This document shows positions 53,965 to 64,000 of a stretch of 64,000 bases of DNA, piece after piece (position 1 is the first letter of the stretch; each line of letters begins with the position of its first letter). The notes beneath the pieces were generated by a model. That model did no database searches. It worked only from the letters and a program-made list of their open reading frames with translations, and had not been told where the DNA came from. The DNA comes from Lampris incognitus (lineage: Eukaryota > Chordata > Actinopteri > Lampriformes > Lampridae). The position numbers were made by a program, and so were the translations under genes. Location of the stretch: contig NC_079213.1 of assembly GCF_029633865.1 (NCBI RefSeq), forward strand, positions 87,455,293-87,519,292, written 5' to 3'.

Positions 53965-56900
53965 CTCCTGGATCCTGAGAGTGACATCAGTTGCTCGCCG
54001 CGGGAGGCTGCTGTCGTCATCAAGCCCCAGACGTCCTCAGGTATTTCTATAGACTGTACGCTCATGTTACAGTGGACTGGAGTTGAGCTGTGTGGACCTG
54101 GACAGTCATAGCTGTGGTTACCATGGACTGGGCTTGTGAACAGGACATTTGTATATACTGAAGGAAGAAAAACACACGAAAAAAAAGAAGAAAAAAAGGT
54201 TAATGTTGATGTGATTGAAGGACTCGTGTGAATAATCTATTGATCTAAACTACTGGATATGTGCATATGTGATTAATCTATTGGTGAATTTGTTGATTGT
54301 GTGTGATTGTTTCAATCTCTTAGTGATTTCTAGATTCAATTATTTAAATGAATTGCGCTTTTCACTTTTTTATTTTATTTTTTATTTTATCTGAGTGTTA
54401 GAGGTAGGAACATGGCAGAGGGTGGTTCGTACGTAGGTGGGGGTAACATTGCTGATCAGGATCTTTTGGATCGCCAGTGTGCTATGGAGAGTGGGTACCA
54501 GTTAGATGTGGGTGGGGGTTTACGGCTAGGTGTAGGTAGGAGTTTCGGGCAGCTCTTAGAGGGCGGGGAACCAGACACCAGAGCACCAGGACCTAGAGAC
54601 CCGACCACATTTGGCACTCCTCAGTTCACCTCCACACGCTACGTAGAACGGGCCAGGCCAGGTATCAGCGAAGGGGCTGTGCTAGGTAACAGCGAGCAGC
54701 CAGTGGGTGAGTTAGCCATGCTCATTACTCGGTTAGCAGAGAAGATAGGAGAGTCAATCACTGCTAAGCTGCAGGAAACACAAATGCTTAGAAACACACA
54801 CACAGACAGTGCTAGGTCTGCTGAACAGCATTTGGAGACAGCTCCTAGTGTTAGAGTAGTAATGCAGACAGACGCTAGGGAGCCTCCTATTTTCAGGGGC
54901 GATAGCTCTGATAAGTTTACAGTTCATGAGTGGGAGAGCCTTATGACTTTGTATTTGAGGAAGTGAGCCATTCCAGTTAGTGAGCAGTCACATGAGATTC
55001 TAGCTAAGCTTATGGGGAAAGCAGGGGACGTGGTGAGGATAAAGCTGCGCAACACATCTGTCGACCACATAGCGAACCCCCACATTATTTTTGATGTACT
55101 GAAGCAACACTTTAGTGACCTCACATACTCGAGCATGCCCCTGGCGGACTTTTACAGTACGCTGCCCAAGCCAGGTGAGGACGCTATGGAGTATTGGATT
55201 AGGCTTAATAAAACAGTGGAGGTGGCTGACGAATGCTTGAAGTGGCAGGGCCGTAGTATTGAAGAGCCAAGCCACGAGGTAAGCATGATGTTTATCAAAC
55301 ACTGTCCAGATCAGTCTCTTGCCAATGTTTTTAAGTTCAAGTCCGCAGGGAAATGGTCTGCTAGCGAGATCCAGGAGAGGCTTGATGAGCACATGCTGGA
55401 GAGGATGTCCCGTGTTGCTGCAGGTGGACAACGTGAAGCAGGCGCGGTAGAGCGTAGGTTCCATTCACAGGTTCATGTCCCTGTAGTCGACATGGCTCCC
55501 GACTTGAACACGACCGTGCCGGTGGTGCCATCTCCCGTCCCGGCTCATGCGTCATCTCCTATACCATTTTGTGCAAGGTCTCCTACACCGTCTCCCGCAC
55601 CGTCTCCTCAAGCCAAATGTGACTGGCCTGATGCATCAGTATTCACAGCACTCAGTTTGGTCCAGCACGTTCAGCATCTGTCGGGTGGTCAGGATACACT
55701 GCCAATGTTATCCACCGAGGAGCTCAGGTTGAGTCAGGAGCAGGACCCCTGCATCTCCAAGGTGTTGCCCTTTGTCGCTGTTCGGAAGCGGCCATCGAGA
55801 CGTGAGAGGCATGGTGCTGACCAGAAGGTCCTCAGGCTGCTGAAACAGTGGGAGAAGTTGGAAGTCAATGATGGTGTCTTGTACAGGGTGACAAAGGACC
55901 CAGTGTCCAAGCAGAGGAGGTCTCAGTATGTTTTACCTCTGAGTCTGAAAGACAAGGCACTGTCTGGCATCCACGATCACGCTGGTCATCAGGGCCAGGA
56001 CCGTACTCTCTCTCTTGCAAGGCAGCGTTTTTATTGGCCTGACATGGAGAGGGATATCAGAGCATATGTCAGATGCTGTCGGAGATGTGTGTTTGGGAAG
56101 ACCCCAGAGCCAGCTGCTTGCGCGCCCCTGGAGAGCATTAAAACCTCCGCACCGATGCAGCTTGTGTGTATGGATTTCTGGTCCGCTGAGGACAGTAAGC
56201 AGCGGTCGGTCGATGTCCTAGTGGTTACTGACCACTTCAATAAGCTTGCTCACGCATTCCCCTGCGCCAATCAGACAGCGAAGCAGGTCGCCAAGAAACT
56301 CTGGGATCATGTATTCTGTGTTTACGGGTTTCCGGAGAGAATACATTCTGACCAGGGCACAAACTTTGAGAGCAACCTGATTGCAGAGCTTCTCAGGTTG
56401 GCGGGTGTAGCGAAGTCCCACACGACGGCCTACCATCCTACGGGTAATGGCGGGACAGAGCGGTTTAATCGCACGATGGGGAATATGCTCCGTTCCCTTC
56501 CGCTTCAGCAGAAGCAACAGTGGCCTCAGCAGATCCATTCTCTCACGCTCGCGTACAATGCCACTGTTCACGAGACCACGGGTTACGCGCCTTTCTTCCT
56601 GATGTATGGGCGTGTCCCAAGACTGCCGGTGGATGTTATGTTCAGGCAGGTTTTGCATGACCCTCACGTTGTTGATTATGACTCTTATGCTCAGTCTCTG
56701 CTTTCCTGTCTAAGGAGTGCAATGGAGATCGCTCAGAAGCACTCCACGGCTGAGCAGCAGCGTCAGGCGCGACAGTACAACAGACATGCCAAGGGCACTG
56801 TCCTGTCTGTCGGGGATCATGTTTTGGTTGCGAACCAGAGTGAGCGAGGGAAGAGAAAGTTGGCTGACAAATGGGAGAACGGAGTGTACACGGTTGTCGG

Positions 56901-57792
56901 TGTCAACCCCAATATCCACGTCTACAAGATTCAGGATGCAGAGGGGCACACTAGGGTGGTGCACAGGAACCGTTTGTTGGAGGTCAACTTCTTGCCCCTT
57001 CCTGAGTTAGATCAGGGTGAGGAGTCCAGTACAACCAGTCAGTTGTTTGACTGCGCAGAGTCCGATGAGGAGGACAGTGCAGATGTCCTGACGGTCTCAG
57101 GGGATGCAGTGGGGCTAGCAGTCTCATCACTTGGAGACTCGCCTAGATCTGAGTGGGCAGAAGCGGAAGAGTTCATTCCGTCTAGTCTGGTAGTCAGTCC
57201 TGTGGGGGCCACTGCTCAGTCTCCACCCAACACACACGCACCACACAACACACATGCACCACACATAGAGGCATCACACTCACTCGATGTTGGTGTTATA
57301 TCTCACACTGATTCACACACAGAAGCACCACCCTCACTCGATACAGATGTTGCAGCTCGCACTGTCTCACGCACACAAGTAGAGAGCGATGGTCGGGTTA
57401 GGACACGCACAGGGAGGGTGGTGAGGTCAGTGAACAGGTTAATAGAATCTATGGCTCAGATGCCATTTCTACGGAGTGTGAGGGTTTGAACTTTGATGGA
57501 GGTTGGAGTCATTCAAACTAGTTCAGTGTGAGTTATTAGGTGTCTATCAGACAGGGTTGTTTTGGGCCAAGTGCATGGTGTGGCGTATCAGGCGTCACAT
57601 TGATTTAAGGGAATTCTGAGACTTGATCAACCTCATTATTTCCTGGACCTCGTAACCGAGGTAGCTCCTAAGTTGACTGGAGGACTAGGTCCTTCTTTTC
57701 ACTTGTGCCAGTAGTCAGTGATGGGCTTTTCCTTTCCTCTTTCTCTTTTTATCCTGCTGTCAGGATGTTGGTGAATTTCAGGAGGGGTGAAT

Positions 57793-58480
57793 GTAACCAG
57801 GTTAAAATTGTTTTTATTTTATTTTGTTTTAGTATGAAATATCACCAAATCCTGTCTGTGTGCTGTTATTTGTGTTTACTACATTTTATTTTATGTCATT
57901 ATTTACTTTTATGTATGTTTTACAACGACCGTCATATACGTGTACTGTCGCTTTAAGAGAGAGGTCTTGTGGGTACACGGAAGAGGGAACGCGGGAGAAG
58001 CCATTTTTGTTTTGTGGGAGGAGTCTCAAGCAGCGATCGAGCCGAGCCACGCGTGTTTCTTACCGTAGGACAGTTTTTCTGGTTGAGGAGAACGTAACCT
58101 TGAGTATCCCTGTAAGAAGATACTGCAAGCTGTGGGATAAAATTCTTGTTATCCTTTCTTACATCGGAGTCCCGTGGACGGTTTCTCCTTCTAATGCACA
58201 CGAGTGAAGTCCGGGCAGTGGTTGAACTTCGACCCCCACGTCCGTAAGAAACACCGCTGCCGCTGGAGGACTGGACGTTTGTCGAAGGGTTTGAAACCAA
58301 AATAAATGGCAAGGTGGGCCAAATAGAGTCCTGTGTGTCCCCCCTCCTTCCTTGATCATGATGAGAGAATGAGGGCCCCCCACAACACCTGGGGCCCCAC
58401 CCAACTAGAACACAACGCAGAGCTACTGATGAGTGACGGGCGTGCAGCAGGCTGACCAGCATAGGACTGCCCCCGTTACA
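57793..58480 (+). repeat. 3' LTR of the gag-integrase element
   Basis: 688 bp, near-identical to the 5' LTR. Confidence 0.9.
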
Positions 58481-58540
58481 AAGGCAATGCATAGGGTGCA
58501 TAACCTAGTGCATAGTTGATAACCGTTAACCCCTTAAAGG

Positions 58541-60456
58541 ACATGACAGGTGATGGAGGATTTTGTTTTGGGCATCTTCATTTGGGTTTAAGAATTGGAC
58601 TGGTTTCTAGTTCAGAAGTTCGGACATGCTGGTTTGAGGGCTGTCTGGGGTCTTCTACCTGAAGGTAACCTGCTACTGGGACTTAATGTTTCACAGAGGG
58701 TTGTATATTGGACCAATATGCCCTGGACAGTGGAGCACTTTTATTAATATAGTACCACCAGGATAAAGCCTTTAATATTTTATCTGCCCATCATAATTTT
58801 ATTGGTAAAGAAGCAGACATAATGGATGTTCAAGCAGGTTTCATGGGACACCGAGCTAGGTAAAACCTAAACAAATATTTGGTATGTGAAATCAATTTCT
58901 TAAAGCTGCATTACACTATTTTTGATATCAATGTTGAATCAAATGACTCCCTGTAATGTGAAAGGACTGCTGATACTGCTGATCCCACAGAAAATCCAAT
59001 CAACTGTGGGGGAAATATTTTTTTACATGAAGCTCATTATTTAAACAATAATGCAATTACAATTTATTGCCATTTGTGTCACTGAATCAAACAAACCTTT
59101 TTAGAATTGGCACTACAAGTTAACACAATTAACTCCCTGCCAGAATGATCAAAACTTTTCATCTGAAGGAGGGTGGCACAACTACATTTTTTTTAAAGTG
59201 AAATGTGTGTGATAATCATGCAATTAATTAATTAAGCTACAGTAATCCTGGTCAAAGTTGAAATTGTGCCCAGTATTAATAGGTTTCTTCAGCAAAAAGG
59301 CATGTCAATGTGTCTAGAGCTCAAAAATTATCATTTGTATTTCAATTACATTTTAAAGGTCTTAACTTGGCCTCTATACTGTATTATCTTGCTATCCAAT
59401 ATATCAGCGAAAGTTGTTTCAGATTAGCTGATCTATAAATTTACAGAAAGTAGATATAATATGCTGAATTATTCTATATGCAATATAAGTTTATAAGGTT
59501 TATGTTCCTTTGGCGAACATAAACTTTTATTCTCTTGCAGCTGTAGTTTGATAAGAGGGTAAGCATCACGCTTTGTTTGAGAATGACCACTCTAGCAATG
59601 ACAAAGATGATATCCCATTTACAGTATGTGTCATGTTAGTATGGTTATGCTACTATCATGTGAACAATTGAAGCATTTCTGTGAAGCCAACATGTTTATG
59701 CCAAACCTGCTTTTAACTCTTGACCTTTTATTTTTACAGGCAGTTAAATTCCATTTGTGATTCATGTGCTTTTTTTTTTTTGTTAATTGAAAACCACATC
59801 TACCTGCAGGAGAGAAAATATCTTTGGTGTCATTAAATTACCTTATTCATTAAAGAATTTATTTTGATCTTTGTGATTCTTGCTTATCACCTGTGGCAGG
59901 CTAGTGTTTGAACCCAGTATGTCTTCAGTTTGGAGTAGTTTAAGAAGCCATCTCCTCATTCCTGGGTCACCCGCTTAAGCCAGCAGGGCAATTCAGTGTG
60001 TTTGAGGAATATCACCATGGACTAGCATTCCTTATCTGTCATCATAATCATATTGAAAACTAAAAACACAAAGGATTATATTCATTAAACTCATGTATTT
60101 TATTAGGCACAAATAGATTTTCCTAGAATGGCATCCAGAACTAAATTTTCAGGTAAAATCACAAACTTGATGCAGAGGAAAAATTATTGTAAAAATGTAT
60201 TATATTATAAAAAATATTTTCAAGTGACATCTATATTTATTTCTCACACAAAGAGCGGTACCTTATGTTACTTGAAATGTAGGTACCTTTACCTATCTAG
60301 GTAAATCTATTGATACTGTGTTTTACTGTATGTAAGATTGAAAAGGGAACTAAACATTATACATGAAACCACAAGTGACAGTAATAATGTGACCATTAAA
60401 ATTTAGAAATAGTATACATGTCAAAAATATATAGGGAAGCAAATTTGACCATGAAT
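58541..60456. other. Intergenic, no recognised feature
   Basis: AT-rich DNA downstream of the 5-HT3-like gene on its minus strand, so part may be that gene's 3' UTR. No gene or element ends seen. Confidence 0.45.
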
Positions 60457-62469
60457 TCAGATTGTGTCGTATGACTGTGCCCAGACACAGATGATGGTAA
60501 TGAAGCTGATTGACACAAAGAGGATGTATAGGACAAAGAGCAGGCGATCTAAGACGAAACCGACCTGGATCCATTCCTCGGACATCTGGTTGTCTGTCAG
60601 GGGTTTGTCCATCTGGAGGCGGATGGCCTGAAGGTCTTTTCCCAGTTTCCTCAGCTCTTCCAGGGTCATGTCCACCTCCTCTGAGCCCTTCTCCTCAGAT
60701 GGTTTTTCACCAGACTCGCCTTGCACTGCCACTACAGGGAAAACCTTCGTTTCTATTTTGGAGGAAAATACAAGACAGAGTGTGAGAAAAGAGAACTTTC
60801 AAGTGACTTTAAAAGGGCCATACTGGTGTTTCTGCATGTTTTAGCCCATCTACTACAAATTAAATATAGTTTACATTTCTGCTGCCTTTTTCAGAAGCAT
60901 ACTGTAGTGTTGTAGATTTTTGAATGCGTTTTCTGACCTTCCGGGCAGCCATTAGTTTTCATTCATTCCAGTATTGTATGAAAATCAACTTGCAGACACT
61001 TGAAACTTGCTTGAGATAGGCGATCCATCACAGTGAACATTCTGCTGCCATTATTCATTTGCCAAAGATAAATTATTTGTTGTCAAAGGTATGTTATTGT
61101 TGCAGGGTCCCAGCCACTGAAGATGCACAAGCCAGTGCATTCTTAGTGCTGATCCCAAGCCTGGCTAAAAGGGGATGTTGCGTCAGGAAGAGCATCCGAC
61201 ATAAAACCTTTGCCAAATCAAACAATAGCTTTGGGGCAAATGGGTAATCAAGGAAAACTGGACAGGAAAATGGTCCCCTAAAAAAAAGATTGGTTTACAT
61301 ACAAAATAAGCCATCATAGTGACAGAAATCTCAGCCGGAGAATTTTAAAATTGTTTTATCACTTTAACGTTTAAATTAAAGAAAATAGGGGAACTGGGTA
61401 ATTGTTCAAAAAAACCCAAAACCAACCAAAAAAAAAACCTACAGTATGATTTTTCTCTTTTTTTCATCTTTTCTTTTGTTTTGTTTGATGTATAAGAAAG
61501 GGGTAGGACCAGAACAGTTCTTTACTTCATCCTCCGCCCTTTTTGAACGGGGACTAGTTATTACTTGTGTTGTTACAGAGAGTTTGCAAAATATTTTCAC
61601 TATTATTTCCATTTGTTCTTGTATTCCTGCCTATATATTTTATTTTGTTATTTTAACATGTTAGAAATAAAATCAATAAAAATCTAAGAAAATGGTTGGG
61701 AGTAATATTTGACTTGTAGTCAATGGACTGAAACAAGAGTATAACCCTTTAACAACTTTTTTTATAAATTGTATTTCAGTTTATTTTTTATTTCTAAATG
61801 CTTTTAATACATTTTTATTTTTTCTTTATCATCTCCCACTTTTATTCTTTTTATTGCTTTATTACATTTTTTCTTCTACCTCTAAGGCACGACGTGAACC
61901 CCCCGTTTAAAAAAAAAGTTAAATAGTTAAGGTTAAATGATGTTGAGGAAGATTATTATCATCATTAGATTAGTAGTAGATGGAAAGTAGTTTTGACTGG
62001 TCTCGCTACATAAAGATGGGGAACTTCTGGGGTATTTGATCTTGTCATTGCATTGCAGTTTGTTTTTAATCTATTTCTCGCTGTATGAAGCGGCTAAATT
62101 GTATTTTGAATGTTTAAGCATTCAGCACTCTGGTTTTGATATGAGATGATAATGATCTGATCAGTTGGGTTGAAAAAGTATCTTGCTTGTACCATAAAAT
62201 CCATCTAAATCACAACTCCATGTTGTTGTTTAAATCATTACAATTGCACTGAAACGTGTAGCTGATAAGGTCCTATACTATACCAGTGTTCCTTTGTTCT
62301 TCCAGCTTTGGAGGCAGGCCTACGAGACAGCCCAGGGTCTGTAGGATGATCACTTGGACCCAGCGGGGGACCGCAGACAGTTTTCTGGGGCCACAGAGGA
62401 GGTTGGTGATGAGGATTGTCTCCAGAAGACTGGCCACCATCAGAGCCAGGCAGAGAGAGAAGAACACAT
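60457..62469 (-). CDS. 5-HT3-like Cys-loop receptor, last two coding exons (partial)
   Basis: The visible exons are 62469-62284 and 60731-60457 with a TGA stop. The donor (CACTG|GTATAG) and acceptor (CCCTGTAG|TGG) are both phase 1. The first exon encodes TM3 (VFFSLCLALMVASLLETILI) and the sequence VPRWVQVIILQTLGCLVGLP, matching the TM3-loop region of 5-HT3 receptors. The last exon encodes a charged intracellular helix (VDMTLEELRKLGKDLQAIRL) and TM4 (VLDRLLFVLYILFVSIS), ending WAQSYDTI. Such proteins form pentameric cation channels opened by serotonin or related ligands. The intracellular loop is short compared with human HTR3A. The ligand-binding domain, TM1 and TM2 lie beyond the window end. 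A Ty3/gypsy fragment starts 170 bases upstream of the TM3 exon. HTR3A, HTR3B-like and ZACN-like relatives cannot be separated from these exons alone. Confidence 0.87.
61060..61260. repeat. Old dispersed repeat in the receptor intron
   Basis: GCATTCTTAGTGCTGATCCC..AAAAGGGGATGTTGCGTCAGGAAGAGCATCCGACATAAAACC, in pieces, resembles a repeat found widely in fish. The ends are not defined. The 25180-25290 region contains a related GGATGCCCTTCCCGACAC phrase. Confidence 0.45.
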
Positions 62470-62635
62470 CTGGTACACAGGGATGAGAGCGTGTGTACTC
62501 TGTATTCAGTGTTCAAATATCTAATCTAAACATCTGGCTCACCCACTGCTGAGGTGGCTGTCACATAGCTGGTATTTTTTTCTCCTGTTTTTTTAATCAC
62601 TTGAATGCATGATGACATCATCGTGCACGCACACA

Positions 62636-64000
62636 CACGACAGATGTCTCCATGCCATCCATCCTGACCAGGCTGATGGAGAGAGGTCTGACTCTAAACC
62701 CAGACAAATGCCAGTTTAACATGGACAGGTAAGTTTTCATGGACATCTTGTTGTCTGAGAAGGGCATTGGACTGATGGAAGAGAGAGTGCGAGCAGTGGT
62801 GAAAGCTCGCGAGCCAGAGAATGCGGCGGAAATGAGGAGCTTCCTCGGACTAGTCGGATACGGCAGCAGGTTCATCCCACGGCTTGCAACCCTATCGGAG
62901 CCGCTGCGACATCTGACAAGAAAGGATACCCTATTCGAGTTTGGATCAGAGCAGAGAGAAGCAGTCAATGCACTAAAGGATGAACTGGCAACAGCTGGCA
63001 CTTTAGCATACTTTGACAAGGAGGCACAGACGAAAGTGATCGCAGACGCGAGCCCCGTAGGATTAGGTGCAGTGCTAGTTCAGGTCCAACATGTGGAAGC
63101 GGTGTCGATATGCTATGTGAGTCGTACCTTAAGTGACTGTGAGCAGAAATACTCAAACCGAGCGAGAGGCCCCACCTCTAGTGTGGGCGTGTGAGAGGCT
63201 GCATCCGTATGTTTATATGGCAGACAGTTTACCTTAATAACAGATCATAAGCCCTTAGAAGTAATATACGGCCCTCACTCCAAACCCTGCGCCCGCATTG
63301 AGAGGTGGGTACTCCGATTACAACCATATGATTTCAAAGTGCTACACATACCAGGCAAGCAAAATATTGCAGACCCACTGTCACGATTGCTGGGTAAGAC
63401 AGCACAATGTGAGAGACACAATCACAACTCGGACCAGTACGTGAGGTTTGTCGCTGTCAGCACCACGCCAAAGGCACTCATGACCAGAAAGGTGGAGGAG
63501 GCCTCTGCGACCGATCCAGAGCTGATCGAGGTACGAAAGGCAATCACAAATGGGTGGTTTGAGAGCTGCAACGCATATGCAGCCATAGCAAATAAACTGT
63601 GCATAGTGGGATATTTAGTCCTCCGTGGGACACATACTATTGTGCTACCCCACATCCTACATGCACGAGCATTGGCTTTAGCATATGAGGGACATCTCGG
63701 GATAGTGGGGACAAAACAACACCTGAGAACCAAGGTTTGGTGGCCGGGGATGGATCAAGTGTCTGAAAAACACTGCAAAGACTGCCACGATTGCCAGATA
63801 GTAGCCAGACCCGACCCACCAGAACCACTGAGACCCACACTCCTTCCAGATGGGCCTTGGCAGGATGTGGCCGTAGATTTGCTTGGACCCCTGCCATCCA
63901 ACCATTCCATTCTTGTTGTAGTAGATTATTATAGTCGTTATTACGAATATGCTATCTAGACATCTACAAGAACAGAGAAGGTTATTGATAGCTTGGAGTC
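62636..64000 (+). mobile_element. Ty3/gypsy fragment (fossil, incomplete, runs off the window)
   Basis: Starts abruptly in the C-terminal reverse transcriptase region (LTRLMERGLTLNPDKCQF), then connection and RNase H (FLGLVGYGSRFIPRL, AYFDKEAQTKVIADAS, LHIPGKQNIADPLSR), then the integrase finger and start of the core (HLGIVGTKQHLRTKVWW, CHDCQIVARP, PWQDVAVDLLGPLP). No LTR is seen at the left edge, so it is 5' truncated. It is broken, with a few breaks. It is antisense to the 5-HT3-like gene and lies in its intron. Age cannot be set without LTRs. Confidence 0.85.

Larger units (their letters stand above)
53232..58480 (+). mobile_element. Ty3/gypsy-like LTR element with gag and integrase only (fossil, non-autonomous)
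   Basis: LTRs lie at 53232-53950 (719 bp) and 57793-58480 (688 bp), ends TGTAACC...CCGTTACA, with AAGG duplications on both sides. A primer site follows the 5' LTR and a purine tract (AGGAGGGGTGAA) precedes the 3' LTR. The recognisable parts are gag (about 54412-55440) and integrase (about 55640-57010), with its HHCC finger (HAGHQGQDRT, then CRRCVFGKT), a DDE core (MDFWSAED, SDQGTNFES) and a C-terminal SH3-like part (VGDHVLVA). I recognise no protease, reverse transcriptase or RNase H. The element is therefore defective, with few breaks beyond that. LTRs differ by about 1% apart from a microsatellite length change, so it is young. Confidence 0.9.

Noticed and set aside
55012-57489. The long gag-integrase frame as a host-domesticated gene (like GIN1 or NYNRIN)
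   Set aside because: It lies between near-identical LTRs with target duplications, so it is part of a young element, not a domesticated gene.

Overview
The window is vertebrate nuclear DNA, most likely from a ray-finned (teleost) fish. Host genes are split into short exons with GT-AG introns. The nearest relatives of the encoded proteins are vertebrate genes that lie together on human 19p13.3 (APC2, C19orf25, REEP6). The gaps are filled with fish-type mobile DNA: tRNA-derived SINEs, hAT and Tc1 elements, LINEs, a Penelope-like remnant, and Ty3/gypsy and Ty1/copia LTR elements.

Layout. Positions 1-3105 hold the end of the last coding exon of an APC2-like gene (+), followed by its 3' UTR. Positions 5823-10275 hold a two-exon C19orf25 (UPF0449) homologue (-). 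Two tandem CTCF-type motifs lie at 11590-11631. Positions 16555-31103 hold a five-exon REEP6 gene (-). Its last coding exon sits directly behind a long GGAA/TTCC microsatellite, and its third intron carries a complete Ty3/gypsy element (18885-23387). A Ty1/copia element (31685-36809) starts about 0.6 kb upstream of the REEP6 start codon. Positions 36810-45500 are a repeat-rich stretch: microsatellites, a decayed LINE split by a Tc1 transposon, and a Penelope-like piece. An eight-exon tetraspanin of the TspanC8 type (+) covers 45869-51655. A third LTR element (53232-58480) carries gag and integrase but no reverse transcriptase that I can recognise. The last two coding exons of a 5-HT3-like Cys-loop receptor lie at 60457-62469 (-), followed by a Ty3/gypsy fragment that runs off the window end.

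The host genes do not form a pathway. They are a conserved neighbourhood: a Wnt/cytoskeletal scaffold (APC2), an uncharacterised small coiled-coil protein (C19orf25), an ER-shaping protein (REEP6), an ADAM10-type tetraspanin and a ligand-gated channel. PCSK4, which lies between C19orf25 and REEP6 in human, was not seen.

The points most worth a second look are: two host 3' splice sites that directly abut microsatellites; the gag-integrase LTR element; the half-tRNA initiator-Met primer site of the copia element; the tandem CTCF motifs; and several inverted repeats and repeat families that I could not assign. I saw no evidence of a wholly new biological system.
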